Assembly: GCF_004216895.1 (NCBI RefSeq) | Contig: NZ_SGXE01000002.1 | Coordinates: 992,001-1,056,000, forward strand | Origin: Aquimarina brevivitae | Lineage (GTDB): Bacteria; Bacteroidota; Bacteroidia; Flavobacteriales; Flavobacteriaceae | Direction of reading: 5' to 3' | DNA length: 64,000 nt | Shown: in pieces, positions 26,917-35,164 of the stretch | Layout: each line of letters starts with the position of its first letter | Position numbering within the stretch: the stretch's first letter is position 1 | The notes under the pieces: generated by a model | Seen by the model: the letters and a program-made list of their open reading frames with translations, nothing else | Databases searched by the model: none | What the model was told of the DNA's origin: nothing | Translations under genes and position numbers: made by a program

Positions 26917-27633
26917 ATGCTAAGATTCAATACAAAAAAGAAAAACGATGCCTCTGCTACTCGAACTGGTTTTTTTAGCTATGCCGTGCGCGAAATTATT
27001 TTAGTTGTCATCGGAATATTGATTGCTGTATCCATAAACAATTGCAATGAAGAGCGAAAACAAAATAAAGAATTAAACTATCTATTGATACGAGTGCAGG
27101 AGGATCTCAAAAAAGATATCGCCCAAATAGATACCATCCTTACCTTTTACGATAAACGTAAACCTTATTATAAAAAAGTATTAACTACAGGATTTACAAA
27201 AAAGGATTATAAAAAAAATAGAAGTTTAGCTTTTCTTATTTTTGGATACCCTGAATTAACCATTAACCAAAGTGGAATTACAGCAATTGAAAATTTTAAA
27301 GGTGAAATATCTCATCAAAAAGAACGTTTAGTCCAAGAATTAATCAGCTTTTATAAAAGGCAAGTATGGGAAATTAAAGTTGATAACGACCTAAGATTAG
27401 AAGATTTTAAAGAGAATTTCAACTATTGGAAAACCAATGAAAATTGGTGGGTAGACTATGTAATGCTTAATGTTACTGATGAGTTTATTGATTACGCAGT
27501 TAACAGTAAAGATTATAAGAACCGAGTTGCCACCTCAGAGTTCTTCACCTATAAAGTATATCTACCTGAAATCGCTAAGTTTAAGCGTGAAGGTCTAAAA
27601 TTAATTGATAAAATAGAAAAGGTAAAACAATAG
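26917..27633 (+). CDS. DUF6090-like single-pass membrane protein
   Basis: This 238-residue protein has a short basic cytoplasmic head, then FFSYAVREIILVVIGILIAVSINNCNEERK. That is a single membrane segment followed by a helical periplasmic domain, as in the Flavobacteriia-specific DUF6090 family. The rest is helical and charged. Its function is not known. It stands alone between the EreA-like gene and a small lipoprotein gene. Confidence 0.75.
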   Translation: MLRFNTKKKNDASATRTGFFSYAVREIILVVIGILIAVSINNCNEERKQNKELNYLLIRVQEDLKKDIAQIDTILTFYDKRKPYYKKVLTTGFTKKDYKKNRSLAFLIFGYPELTINQSGITAIENFKGEISHQKERLVQELISFYKRQVWEIKVDNDLRLEDFKENFNYWKTNENWWVDYVMLNVTDEFIDYAVNSKDYKNRVATSEFFTYKVYLPEIAKFKREGLKLIDKIEKVKQ

Positions 27634-27701
27634 AAATATGCTAATGTGATCTTTTTCAAATAAAGCCTTATCTTACTTTACTGATAGCTATATATTATGG
27701 T

Positions 27702-28079
27702 ATGAAATATTCAATCCTGTTTTTTGTAATGCTACTTGTAGCTTGCAATAATGACACAAAATCAAATAAGCGCAAAACTATAGACTCCCGGACGCTACAT
27801 GACAGGAATATCAAAGCTTCGAAGGTTAATTCACAAACCATACTAGAAATAGATAGCCTTAATAAAGATTCAATACAGCTAATAAATAAGCTAGTAAAGG
27901 TTTTTAAATTCAGAGCAAATAGAGACCGTAAAGAAAGAGAACGTATTTATGATTCACTTCTAAAAAACTTTCAAAAAGATTCCTTCAAAATCACCATTAA
28001 ACCGGACGATAGTTTACTTTATGCTAAAGTTGATTCTATTTTAATGTCAAAAAGGCTACAAGAAGAATATATAGAATAA
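27702..28079 (+). CDS. Small helical lipoprotein, unknown
   Basis: This 125-residue protein has a lipoprotein signal (LLVAC, Cys15). The mature chain is highly charged and probably almost all alpha-helix (KVFKFRANRDRKERERIYDS), with coiled-coil character. No family is recognised. It ends 54 bp before a serine hydrolase lipoprotein gene on the same strand. Confidence 0.6.
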   Translation: MKYSILFFVMLLVACNNDTKSNKRKTIDSRTLHDRNIKASKVNSQTILEIDSLNKDSIQLINKLVKVFKFRANRDRKERERIYDSLLKNFQKDSFKITIKPDDSLLYAKVDSILMSKRLQEEYIE

Positions 28080-28133
28080 GTGATCTAATTAAACTTTTAT
28101 ACTGATTATGAGTCTAAGCTTTAAAATGAATTA

Positions 28134-29237
28134 ATGAGATTTTTATTTCCCCTATTACCACTTTGTATTCTTTTGTTTGGATGTAGCTCATCTGATGAAA
28201 CAGTGACCACCACAATACCTCAAGAAGAAATGTACTTTCCCTCCACCGCTAATGACAATTGGGATACGGTTGACATAGCTTCGCTGAACTGGAATGAAGA
28301 AGAATTAACCGGTTTATTTATGCATTTAGAAACCAATAACACTCGAGCATTTATTGTACTAAAAAATGGTAGGATTGCCATTGAAAAATATTGGGGAAAT
28401 AATATCGTAAATACCGCTGCTTTTACCAGGGATAGCCAATGGTACTGGGCCTCTGCCGGTAAATCCTTAACAGCAACGTTGGTGGGTATTGCCCAACAAG
28501 AGGGTTTGTTAGCTATTGGGGATAAAACTTCTGACTATTTGGGTGCAGATTGGACTTCACTAAGCTTAGCAAAAGAAAATTTAATTACCATTAAGGATCA
28601 ATTACAAATGACCACGGGATTGGATTATGAAATTTCTGATCTTGACTGCACCGTACCCAATTGCCTTACCTATCGACAAGATGCAGGTACACAGTGGTAT
28701 TATCACAATGCTCCATATACATTGCTAGAGCAAGTGGTGAGTAATGCGGCAGGTACAGATTACAATAACTATACAGATCAAAAGATAGAATCTCCTATAG
28801 GTATGAATGGACAATGGATCCTGTCTGGATATAATAATGTATATTGGAGTACAGCAAGAGATATGGCACGTTTTGGATTATTAATAGAAAACGAAGGTAA
28901 CTGGGATGGTATTGAAGTTCTTAATGATCAAAATTATTATACCCAGATGGTATCAAGCTCACAAGAATTAAATCCTGCTTATGGCTATTTGTGGTGGTTA
29001 AATGGCAAAAATAGTATCATATTTCCTAGTTTGCCAAACTCCTTCCCGATTCCTTTAACAGAAAATGCACCAGATGATCTATTTGCTGCTTTGGGAAAAA
29101 ATGGTCAGATCATCGATATTGTCCCAAGTCAAAATTTAGTAGTAATTCGCATGGGCGAAGCACCGGATGGTTCGTTGGTTCCCATTCAGTTTCACGATGA
29201 AATGTGGCAAAACCTGAACCGCGTTATTACTGAATAA
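28134..29237 (+). CDS. Serine hydrolase lipoprotein (NylB / class C beta-lactamase-like)
   Basis: This 367-residue lipoprotein (LLFGC, Cys17) carries SAGK (Ser107, Lys110) as the catalytic SxxK and YHN near residue 191 as the second motif. GKNGQIIDIVPS near 323 replaces the third motif. The Tyr/Trp-rich region around YWASAGK resembles 6-aminohexanoate-dimer hydrolases rather than penicillin-binding proteins. It should be an amide or ester hydrolase in the periplasm or on the outer membrane. It is not closely similar to the serine hydrolase at 7665. Confidence 0.87.
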   Translation: MRFLFPLLPLCILLFGCSSSDETVTTTIPQEEMYFPSTANDNWDTVDIASLNWNEEELTGLFMHLETNNTRAFIVLKNGRIAIEKYWGNNIVNTAAFTRDSQWYWASAGKSLTATLVGIAQQEGLLAIGDKTSDYLGADWTSLSLAKENLITIKDQLQMTTGLDYEISDLDCTVPNCLTYRQDAGTQWYYHNAPYTLLEQVVSNAAGTDYNNYTDQKIESPIGMNGQWILSGYNNVYWSTARDMARFGLLIENEGNWDGIEVLNDQNYYTQMVSSSQELNPAYGYLWWLNGKNSIIFPSLPNSFPIPLTENAPDDLFAALGKNGQIIDIVPSQNLVVIRMGEAPDGSLVPIQFHDEMWQNLNRVITE

Positions 29238-29274
29238 ACGCTTACTTGTTAAGACTCAACACAGTTAGTTGAAT

Positions 29275-29871
29275 TTATGACGCTTCTTTTTTAGGCTGAT
29301 ACATTATAATAATCTGTATAACTATAGCGATAAAGACTAAAAGGTAAATCTCAATTTGGGTAAATAATTCAACGGTATCCATAGCTTTTTTACTTATAGA
29401 CATTTGTTTATTTCCCTCGCGCAACTGGATCTCTGATAATGTACCAAGATCATTTTTTAACAGAGCTATCTGCGCTATTAACTTATCTCGATGCTTTAGT
29501 GTAGGCGACTCCTCCTCTATTTTTTTTAGCGCTGCAAAATCTTGTTGTAGGTTGCTAAAAACCTGGCTCTCATCGGTAGTCAATTTGGTTCGTTGAAAAC
29601 GAAGAATGGCTTCAGCAATGTTACCATTTGCAATTGAATTTTGACGATCAAAAAACACACTGTCAGATGCAATTAATGCGACTTCCTTTTGATGTAAAGC
29701 GTTTGAGATATCCAAAATTAATCCTTTAGCAATCAATCGGTCTTCATAAATGGAAACCACAGAATCTTTAACTCTTTCAAAGCTATTTTTATCAATTAAA
29801 TTAGTAGTAACGATCAATACAAAAATGATCAATATCCCTAAAACCCATTTAATTTTGTTGTAAAACCCCAT
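29275..29871 (-). CDS. Orphan four-helix-bundle chemoreceptor-like sensor
   Basis: This 198-residue protein has membrane segments at about 9-26 and 170-190. A long helical periplasmic domain between them (DSVVSIYEDRLIAKGLILDIS and later amphipathic helices) matches the four-helix-bundle ligand-binding module of methyl-accepting chemotaxis proteins. It has no HAMP, signalling or kinase domain after the second membrane segment, only about ten cytoplasmic residues. It may signal through a partner. It is divergent from the 30095 gene. Confidence 0.7.
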   Translation of the reverse strand: MGFYNKIKWVLGILIIFVLIVTTNLIDKNSFERVKDSVVSIYEDRLIAKGLILDISNALHQKEVALIASDSVFFDRQNSIANGNIAEAILRFQRTKLTTDESQVFSNLQQDFAALKKIEEESPTLKHRDKLIAQIALLKNDLGTLSEIQLREGNKQMSISKKAMDTVELFTQIEIYLLVFIAIVIQIIIMYQPKKEAS

Positions 29872-30094
29872 AGTACAATATGTATTTTAAAAAATGATTA
29901 TTCCGTCATAAATATAGAATAAAAAACTGAGGTCAAGAGCACAGAAGAAATCGATTAGAAACAAGTAGGTTTATGATTAAAAAATTAATTACATCATTTC
30001 AAGGTATTTTACTATCTTGAGCCACTATTGAAATCCTTATGAATTAAACTAAACAAAAAGGATTGCTCCAATTCATTTAAACATTCAAGATACC

Positions 30095-30742
30095 ATGAAA
30101 ACTTCCTTTTCTATTCTACTCACAGTATTCCTAGCTATGTTTACTTTCGCTCAGGATGGCGTGTATATTAAATATGAATTAAAAATTGAGAACACAACAC
30201 CAGAAGCTGAAATGATGGCTGCGATGATGCAAGGCAGTATGATGGAAGTAGCATCAGGAGCCAGTTCTTCTTATGTTAATACTAAAATGGGAAGTATGAT
30301 GACCACCGTAGCAAAATATGATTTAAAAAAGAATCATATTCTTATTTATATGGAGGGGATGATGGGTAAAATGGCTTTTGAAGGAAACCCAAATAAAGAA
30401 GAAGAAAATTCAATACAAAACCTAACGTTTCATGATGAAACTAAGATGATTCTTTCTAAAAAATGTAAAAAAGCGACAAGTACCGATGAAGAAGGCAATA
30501 CCTCTGTTTTTTGGTACACCGAAGAAATCCCAAGACCCGAAGGTATTGATATTATGCCTAATCAGCTTCCTGGGATATGCTTAGAAATTTCTACCCAGAC
30601 TGCAGGTGAAATGACCATGACATTTACCGCTTCTTCATTAAAAGAAAATATTGACCTTAGTGATTATAATGTTAATGTACCTAAGGATGTTGAAATTAAA
30701 AGTTTAGAAGAAATGACTAATATGGGTATGGGAACTAACTAG
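30095..30742 (+). CDS. Secreted GLPGLI/DUF4412-like protein, Met-rich
   Basis: This 215-residue protein has a clear signal peptide (cleavage after FAQ, residue 20). The mature part is rich in Met (AEMMAAMMQGSMMEV, MGSMMTTV, YMEGMMGKM). It contains FWYTEEIP and QLPGICLEI, which align with the YTxxIP and GLPGLILE signatures of the Bacteroidota GLPGLI family. The family is periplasmic and uncharacterised; Met clusters could bind copper, which is my inference. The last four bases overlap the end of the convergent methyltransferase gene. Confidence 0.7.
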   Translation: MKTSFSILLTVFLAMFTFAQDGVYIKYELKIENTTPEAEMMAAMMQGSMMEVASGASSSYVNTKMGSMMTTVAKYDLKKNHILIYMEGMMGKMAFEGNPNKEEENSIQNLTFHDETKMILSKKCKKATSTDEEGNTSVFWYTEEIPRPEGIDIMPNQLPGICLEISTQTAGEMTMTFTASSLKENIDLSDYNVNVPKDVEIKSLEEMTNMGMGTN

Positions 30743-31356
30743 TTCATCTGATATAATTTAGTGACCAAAACACCAGGATGATCCCTTAAACGAACAACAC
30801 ATAATAGAGTTTCATCAACAACCTTAAGGTTGAATGGTGGGTCTAATAATTGTACTCCGCTTTGTTTTTTAAGCCGAATACCCTGACCAGAGATGATGTC
30901 TTTATTGGGAATAAAATTACCTTCTGGTACATGCTCCGTTATTATAACAAATGAATAGTTGTTTAACTTTGATACAATCTTTTTAATTTCAGCATTAGAC
31001 AAATGCTGTAAAACCTGCCGAAGAATAGCAACATCAGCTTTAGGCAAAGGATCTTCTGCAATATCAAGGCATTGAAATACTACGTTGTTCAGCGGGTACA
31101 TTTGTTGATTTCTTAGAATAAGTGCTTCGACAATATCAACTCCAATAAATGTTGAAGTGCATTCCACTAACTGTTTACCCACATTAAAGTCTCCGCAACC
31201 CAGATCACAAACCGTTACAGGTTCAGGTAGTGACTTTAAAAATGTACTAACCGCATCAATATAGGGCAAGACACTATCTGGATGATGTGATCCAATACCG
31301 GAGTAAAAATCTACCTCTTCTCCACCCCACAAATTATTTTCATAAATCTGATCCAT
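30739..31356 (-). CDS. Class I SAM-dependent methyltransferase
   Basis: This 205-residue protein has motif I VCDLGCGDFNVG (about 48-59), motif II with acidic FIGVDIVEA (about 70-78), VVFQCLDI (motif III region) and ILRQVLQHL (post-I/motif IV region). Length and order match small-molecule or protein Rossmann-type methyltransferases. The substrate is unknown. A good promoter lies about 145 bp upstream (31500-31529), giving a long leader. It is divergent from a 2-oxoglutarate hydroxylase gene. Confidence 0.85.
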   Translation of the reverse strand: MDQIYENNLWGGEEVDFYSGIGSHHPDSVLPYIDAVSTFLKSLPEPVTVCDLGCGDFNVGKQLVECTSTFIGVDIVEALILRNQQMYPLNNVVFQCLDIAEDPLPKADVAILRQVLQHLSNAEIKKIVSKLNNYSFVIITEHVPEGNFIPNKDIISGQGIRLKKQSGVQLLDPPFNLKVVDETLLCVVRLRDHPGVLVTKLYQMN

Positions 31357-31499
31357 TGCCTTTTTTGTTGGCCATGGCTTTTTAACTTTCTTACTTTGAT
31401 TTTGTGGCTTCTTAATAATTATGTTGAGTTATAAATGAATATGTAGCTTTCTTAAAATAGGGATACTAAGAATTAATAAACATTTTCTATCTTAGATCA

Positions 31500-31529
31500 C
31501 AAATGTAAGCACAAGTGCTGCCTTTACAA
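31500..31529 (-). promoter_or_regulatory. Bacteroidota-type promoter, TTG-N19-TACATTTG
   Basis: On the minus strand TTG (31527-31529) is followed by exactly 19 bases and TACATTTG (31500-31507). Transcription would start near 31494 and give the methyltransferase an untranslated leader of about 135 bases. The motif lies only 12 bases before the divergent hydroxylase start, so the two genes' control regions must overlap. Confidence 0.7.
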
Positions 31530-31540
31530 ATATTTTGTTT

Positions 31541-32131
31541 ATGACTCTTAAAACTTCCTCCTTGACCACCGACCGGATTAAACTGCCTTTTTACTTTAAT
31601 GCCAATAAAATGTTTGAAGAATTTAACCAATTAAAACCAGATGGTTTTGAATACTATAGCGTAATTCCTTTACGATCCCCTGCACATTTGGTAGATCCTT
31701 CCTTACCATTTCCTCCACCAGCTGATGACTATGCAGATGGTTCCTGGACTGATTGGTTAGATACTCAAGAATTGCAAAACTCACCCTATTTATTAAGTGT
31801 TGTTGACGAATTTCGTAAACACACCAAAGTAACACTGGTAAGACTGCTAAGACTTGCCGCAGGAGCTGAAGTTCAAGAGCATACAGATCCCACACTTGGA
31901 TTAGAGATTGATCGATCGGTGATACGATTAACCATTCCTATTACCCATAACGACCAGGTTAATTTTTATTTGAATAAAACAGTGGTGCCTATGCAGCCCG
32001 GAGAATGTTGGTATCTGAAACTTACAGATCCCCACGCTATAACCAATCACAGTACTACAGAACGTGTTAATATGACTATTGATATGATTCCTAATGATTG
32101 GATTAAAAATACTATTAGGGATAGCCAGTAG
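31541..32131 (+). CDS. Aspartyl/asparaginyl beta-hydroxylase-like dioxygenase
   Basis: I choose the ATG at 31541 over the TTG at 31535. The 196-residue protein has the Fe(II)/2-oxoglutarate cupin core: EHTDPTLG (His and Asp ligands), IRLTIPI, a PGECWYL strand, then DPHAITNHS (distal His) and an Arg-containing ERVNMTID (2-oxoglutarate contact). This matches the AspH family. The likely reaction is hydroxylation of an Asp/Asn side chain or a small substrate. It is divergent from a methyltransferase, so the two may modify the same target. Confidence 0.8.
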   Translation: MTLKTSSLTTDRIKLPFYFNANKMFEEFNQLKPDGFEYYSVIPLRSPAHLVDPSLPFPPPADDYADGSWTDWLDTQELQNSPYLLSVVDEFRKHTKVTLVRLLRLAAGAEVQEHTDPTLGLEIDRSVIRLTIPITHNDQVNFYLNKTVVPMQPGECWYLKLTDPHAITNHSTTERVNMTIDMIPNDWIKNTIRDSQ

Positions 32132-32384
32132 TTCTGTTATCTATGTATGGCGTGGCTACAAGCTGCAGGTAATTCTCTAAGAAATGCTAAAACTACGCTA
32201 ATTTTAATTCCGAATAAGTTCATAACTGAAAATGTAAAAATGGTTAATACTTAGATTTTGTAATGATTATGATACAAATGTAGTAGTTAACATCCTTTAC
32301 ATCAATGGGGAAAAAACCCTTATTTCATACGTTAAGTTCCCCTTTAATCCATTAGACGTAATGTTTTCACCTCAAACCATGAAA
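32132..32384. other. Non-coding gap before the Cys/Met enzyme terminator
   Basis: The gap between the hydroxylase stop and the terminator at 32385 has no protein-like frame. It contains one promoter-like match on the minus strand (TACATTTG at 32275-32282, TTG 20 bases upstream). That match would transcribe antisense to the hydroxylase gene, and no minus-strand gene begins there. I regard it as unproven. Confidence 0.35.
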
Positions 32385-32415
32385 ACAACAAAGCCGGATA
32401 TGAATAATCCGGCTT
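32385..32415 (-). terminator. Terminator of the Cys/Met PLP enzyme gene
   Basis: AAGCCGGAT (32391-32399) and ATCCGGCTT (32407-32415) form a 9-bp perfect stem with a 7-base loop. Read on the minus strand the stem is followed by TTGTTGTTTTC. It lies 25 bases past the stop of the 32440-33723 gene, as expected for an intrinsic terminator. Confidence 0.8.
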
Positions 32416-32439
32416 CAATAGTAGGTTCAGTCCATGCAC

Positions 32440-33723
32440 TTACCCTAGCACTTCATTTTTCGACTCTGTTATAGCTACTTTTTCCAGTGCCTGATCCAAA
32501 TCCCAAATAAGATCCTTAGTACTTTCTACACCAATTGACAAGCGCACTAGTTTAGCAGTAATGTTCATTTGTTTGCATTGCTCAGGATCTACACCAGCGT
32601 GTGTCATCGTTTTAGGATGTTCTGCCAAACTCTCTGTACTACCAAGACTAACAGCCAGTTTCATCAACTTTAAATTATTTAGAAAGGCAAAAGCTTCTCG
32701 CTCTCCACCAACGATATCAAAAGAAACCATAGCGCCCGGAGCAGAACATTGCTTACGATACGTAGTGTATTTATCCGTTCCTTCTTCCAACAGTCCTAAA
32801 TAATATACCTTTTCTACCTTTGGATGCTGATTTAAGTATTCTGCTACGACCTGCGCATTCTTAGTTTGTTGATCCATACGAACTTTTAAAGTTTCTAAAC
32901 TTCTAAGCATCAACCAGGCCGTATGTGGACTTACCATATTACCTAAAAAGGTACGCAGCGTTTTTACTCGTATCATAAGTTCCGCGTTACCTAATACAGC
33001 ACCTGCAATAAGATCGCTATGTCCGCCTATATATTTGGTTGCTGAATATAAAACCAAATCCGCTCCACATTGTAAAGGATGCTGCCACAATGGTCCCATA
33101 TACGTATTATCAACAGCTACTAAAACTTGTTTGTCGTCGGTACTATATTTTTTAGCTAGTAGACTAAAATCCGCAATGTCCACAATATTATTGGTTGGAT
33201 TTGCTGGTGTTTCTAAATAAATCATCGCTAATTTATCTGCTTTACCCGAAGCTTCAATCATAGCCTTGACTTCTTCCATTGATTGATGCGGCATTACTCC
33301 TATGGTGTGTACTCCTATTTTAGCTAAAAAATGATGAATAAAATGATCTGTGCCTCCATACACAGGATTGCTAAATACTAACAAATCACCAGGTTGTAGA
33401 AACTCTAGTAAAACAGTACTTATTGCTGACATACCGCTTTCAAAAACCGCACAATCATCGGCTTTGTCCCAAAGGGAAAGCCTATTCTCTAATATTTCCA
33501 AATTCGGATTATTTATTCGACTATAAATTAACCCTAATTCCTCGGTATCTGATTTTTGTCGTAAACCATATGCTAATTCAAAAAACGCTTTTCCTTCTTC
33601 TGCTGTTTTGAAAACAAAGGTAGAGGTTTGAAAAATGGGACATTTAATAGCTCCTTCAGACAATTCAGGTTTATAGCCATAGGTCATCATTAAGCTTTCT
33701 GGGTTAAAATCGTGCTTATTCAT
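32440..33723 (-). CDS. Cys/Met metabolism PLP enzyme (cystathionine gamma-lyase / methionine gamma-lyase type)
   Basis: This 427-residue fold-type I PLP enzyme has FQTSTFVF and IYSRINNPN near the N-terminus, FESGMSAI (phosphate-binding loop), YLETPANPTN, and VLYSATKYIGGHSD with the Schiff-base Lys230. The final third has SLGSTESLAEHP, the conserved substrate-carboxylate region. It should carry out beta- or gamma-elimination or replacement on Cys, Met, cystathionine or homocysteine derivatives; the exact reaction is not readable. An Lrp/AsnC gene lies divergent 168 bp away and is the likely regulator. A good terminator follows. Confidence 0.9.
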   Translation of the reverse strand: MNKHDFNPESLMMTYGYKPELSEGAIKCPIFQTSTFVFKTAEEGKAFFELAYGLRQKSDTEELGLIYSRINNPNLEILENRLSLWDKADDCAVFESGMSAISTVLLEFLQPGDLLVFSNPVYGGTDHFIHHFLAKIGVHTIGVMPHQSMEEVKAMIEASGKADKLAMIYLETPANPTNNIVDIADFSLLAKKYSTDDKQVLVAVDNTYMGPLWQHPLQCGADLVLYSATKYIGGHSDLIAGAVLGNAELMIRVKTLRTFLGNMVSPHTAWLMLRSLETLKVRMDQQTKNAQVVAEYLNQHPKVEKVYYLGLLEEGTDKYTTYRKQCSAPGAMVSFDIVGGEREAFAFLNNLKLMKLAVSLGSTESLAEHPKTMTHAGVDPEQCKQMNITAKLVRLSIGVESTKDLIWDLDQALEKVAITESKNEVLG

Positions 33724-33891
33724 AGGGTTATGGTTTAAAATTTGTATTCCTTTTACTGGAAATAAATGTAAAGCAGAAAGAATAATAAACCATATCCAGT
33801 ACTAAAATCAGTTTTTTATTATATTTATTTATTAATTTTAGAATATTTTTCTTTTTTAACAGAAATTAAACAGCTTAGCCAGCAAAAAATT

Positions 33892-34353
33892 ATGGATAAG
33901 ATTGATCGATCAATACTCATTTTATTGCAAAAAGATGGTAAAATTACAATCAAAGAAATTGCAGAGCGTCTTAACTTAACAACAACCCCTGTTTTTGAAC
34001 GTGTTAAACGATTAGAAAAAAATGGATTTATTATAGGATATCAAGCACTTATTGACCGAAAAAAGATTGGGTTAGAATTGATGATATTTTGTAATGTAAC
34101 GCTTAACCTCCATCAAAAAGACTATTTACATAAGTTTGAAAAAGACATACAGCAGTTTACGGAGGTTGTAGAATGTTTTCACGTTGCCGGAATGTTTGAT
34201 TACTTGCTAAAGGTTTATGCTAAAAATGTAGAAAGTTATCAGGAATTCCTTTCCAATAAACTGGCTTCACTAGACAATATCTCAAAAGTACAAAGCTCTT
34301 TTGTGATGACTGAAGTAAAGAAAAAAAACTACTTACCTATTAACTTGACTTAG
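33892..34353 (+). CDS. Lrp/AsnC family transcriptional regulator
   Basis: This 153-residue protein has the standard layout: an N-terminal winged HTH (IDRSILILLQKDGKITIKEI, then LTTTPVFERVKRLEKNGFI) and a C-terminal RAM/AsnC domain (CFHVAGMFDYLLKVYAKN, the effector-binding beta-alpha-beta unit). It should sense an amino acid and bind DNA as an octamer. Divergent orientation from a Cys/Met metabolism enzyme suggests it controls that gene in response to a sulfur amino acid, which is inference. An SDR gene follows on the same strand after 72 bp. Confidence 0.93.
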   Translation: MDKIDRSILILLQKDGKITIKEIAERLNLTTTPVFERVKRLEKNGFIIGYQALIDRKKIGLELMIFCNVTLNLHQKDYLHKFEKDIQQFTEVVECFHVAGMFDYLLKVYAKNVESYQEFLSNKLASLDNISKVQSSFVMTEVKKKNYLPINLT

Positions 34354-34425
34354 GGTATTTTTAAAATTCAATTAACAGTGGTTGTATTCGAGTTATTTTA
34401 CCTTTGACAGTAAAATAGATACCAC

Positions 34426-35154
34426 ATGAATCTCAAAGAAGCAAAAATTTTAATCACTGGCGGTAACTCAGGTATAGGAAAAGCCACCGCTAAATTACTA
34501 AAGGATAAAGGAGCAGAAGTTATTATTGCTGGTCGAAATAAAGAAACTTTAGAAGGTACCGCAAAAGAACTTGAGCTAGGCTACATACAGGCAGACGTGA
34601 CCCAGGAAGAAGAAGTTGTACGTATGGTTGAGCAAGCCGCTTCACGCATGAATGGTCTTAACGTATTAATCAATAATGCCGGTTATGGTTATGTGGCAAA
34701 CCTGGTCGATATTGAACCTCAAAAGCTCAGAGATCAATTGGATACTAATATTGTTGGGGCAGCACTTTGTGCTAGAGAATGTGCTAAGATTTTTGTAGAT
34801 CAAGACTACGGTAATATTATCAACATTGGTTCTACATCCTCATTGAAAGGTTCGCCTACGGCTTCGCCTTATGTGGCTACCAAATTTGCCTTGCGAGGTA
34901 TGACCGAAAGCTGGCGTAATGAATTAAGGCCGCACAACATCCGAGTGATGCAGGTAAACCCAAGTGAAGTGATGACTAGTTTTTCTGATAACCGAGTGGA
35001 TAACAATAAAAAAGAAAAACAGTATACCGCAGCAGAACAAGAAACCAAATTACGTGGAGAGGAAATTGCACATACCATTGCAAGTTTATTAAGTATGGAT
35101 GATCGCGGATTTATTACAGAGGCTACAGTTTTTGCAACCAATCCAAAAGTTTAA
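34426..35154 (+). CDS. Short-chain dehydrogenase/reductase (SDR)
   Basis: This 242-residue classical SDR has the TGGNSGIG dinucleotide-binding loop (about 11-18), an Arg in GRNKE after strand 2 that favours NADP(H), NNAGYG, a Ser in GSTSS and the catalytic YVATK (Tyr149, Lys153). It is a cytoplasmic oxidoreductase of unknown substrate, closest in feel to FabG-like 3-ketoacyl reductases. It converges with holA, with only ten bases between the stops and no clear terminator. Confidence 0.9.
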   Translation: MNLKEAKILITGGNSGIGKATAKLLKDKGAEVIIAGRNKETLEGTAKELELGYIQADVTQEEEVVRMVEQAASRMNGLNVLINNAGYGYVANLVDIEPQKLRDQLDTNIVGAALCARECAKIFVDQDYGNIINIGSTSSLKGSPTASPYVATKFALRGMTESWRNELRPHNIRVMQVNPSEVMTSFSDNRVDNNKKEKQYTAAEQETKLRGEEIAHTIASLLSMDDRGFITEATVFATNPKV

Positions 35155-35164
35155 AATGTGGGAT

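Noticed and set aside
32275..32305. Minus-strand promoter match (TTG-N20-TACATTTG) for an antisense RNA
   Set aside because: No gene starts downstream on that strand, and a match of this strength is expected by chance a few times in 64 kb of AT-rich DNA.
34385..34406. Promoter for the SDR gene (TACCTTTG)
   Set aside because: The only TTG upstream is 14 bases away, outside the usual range.
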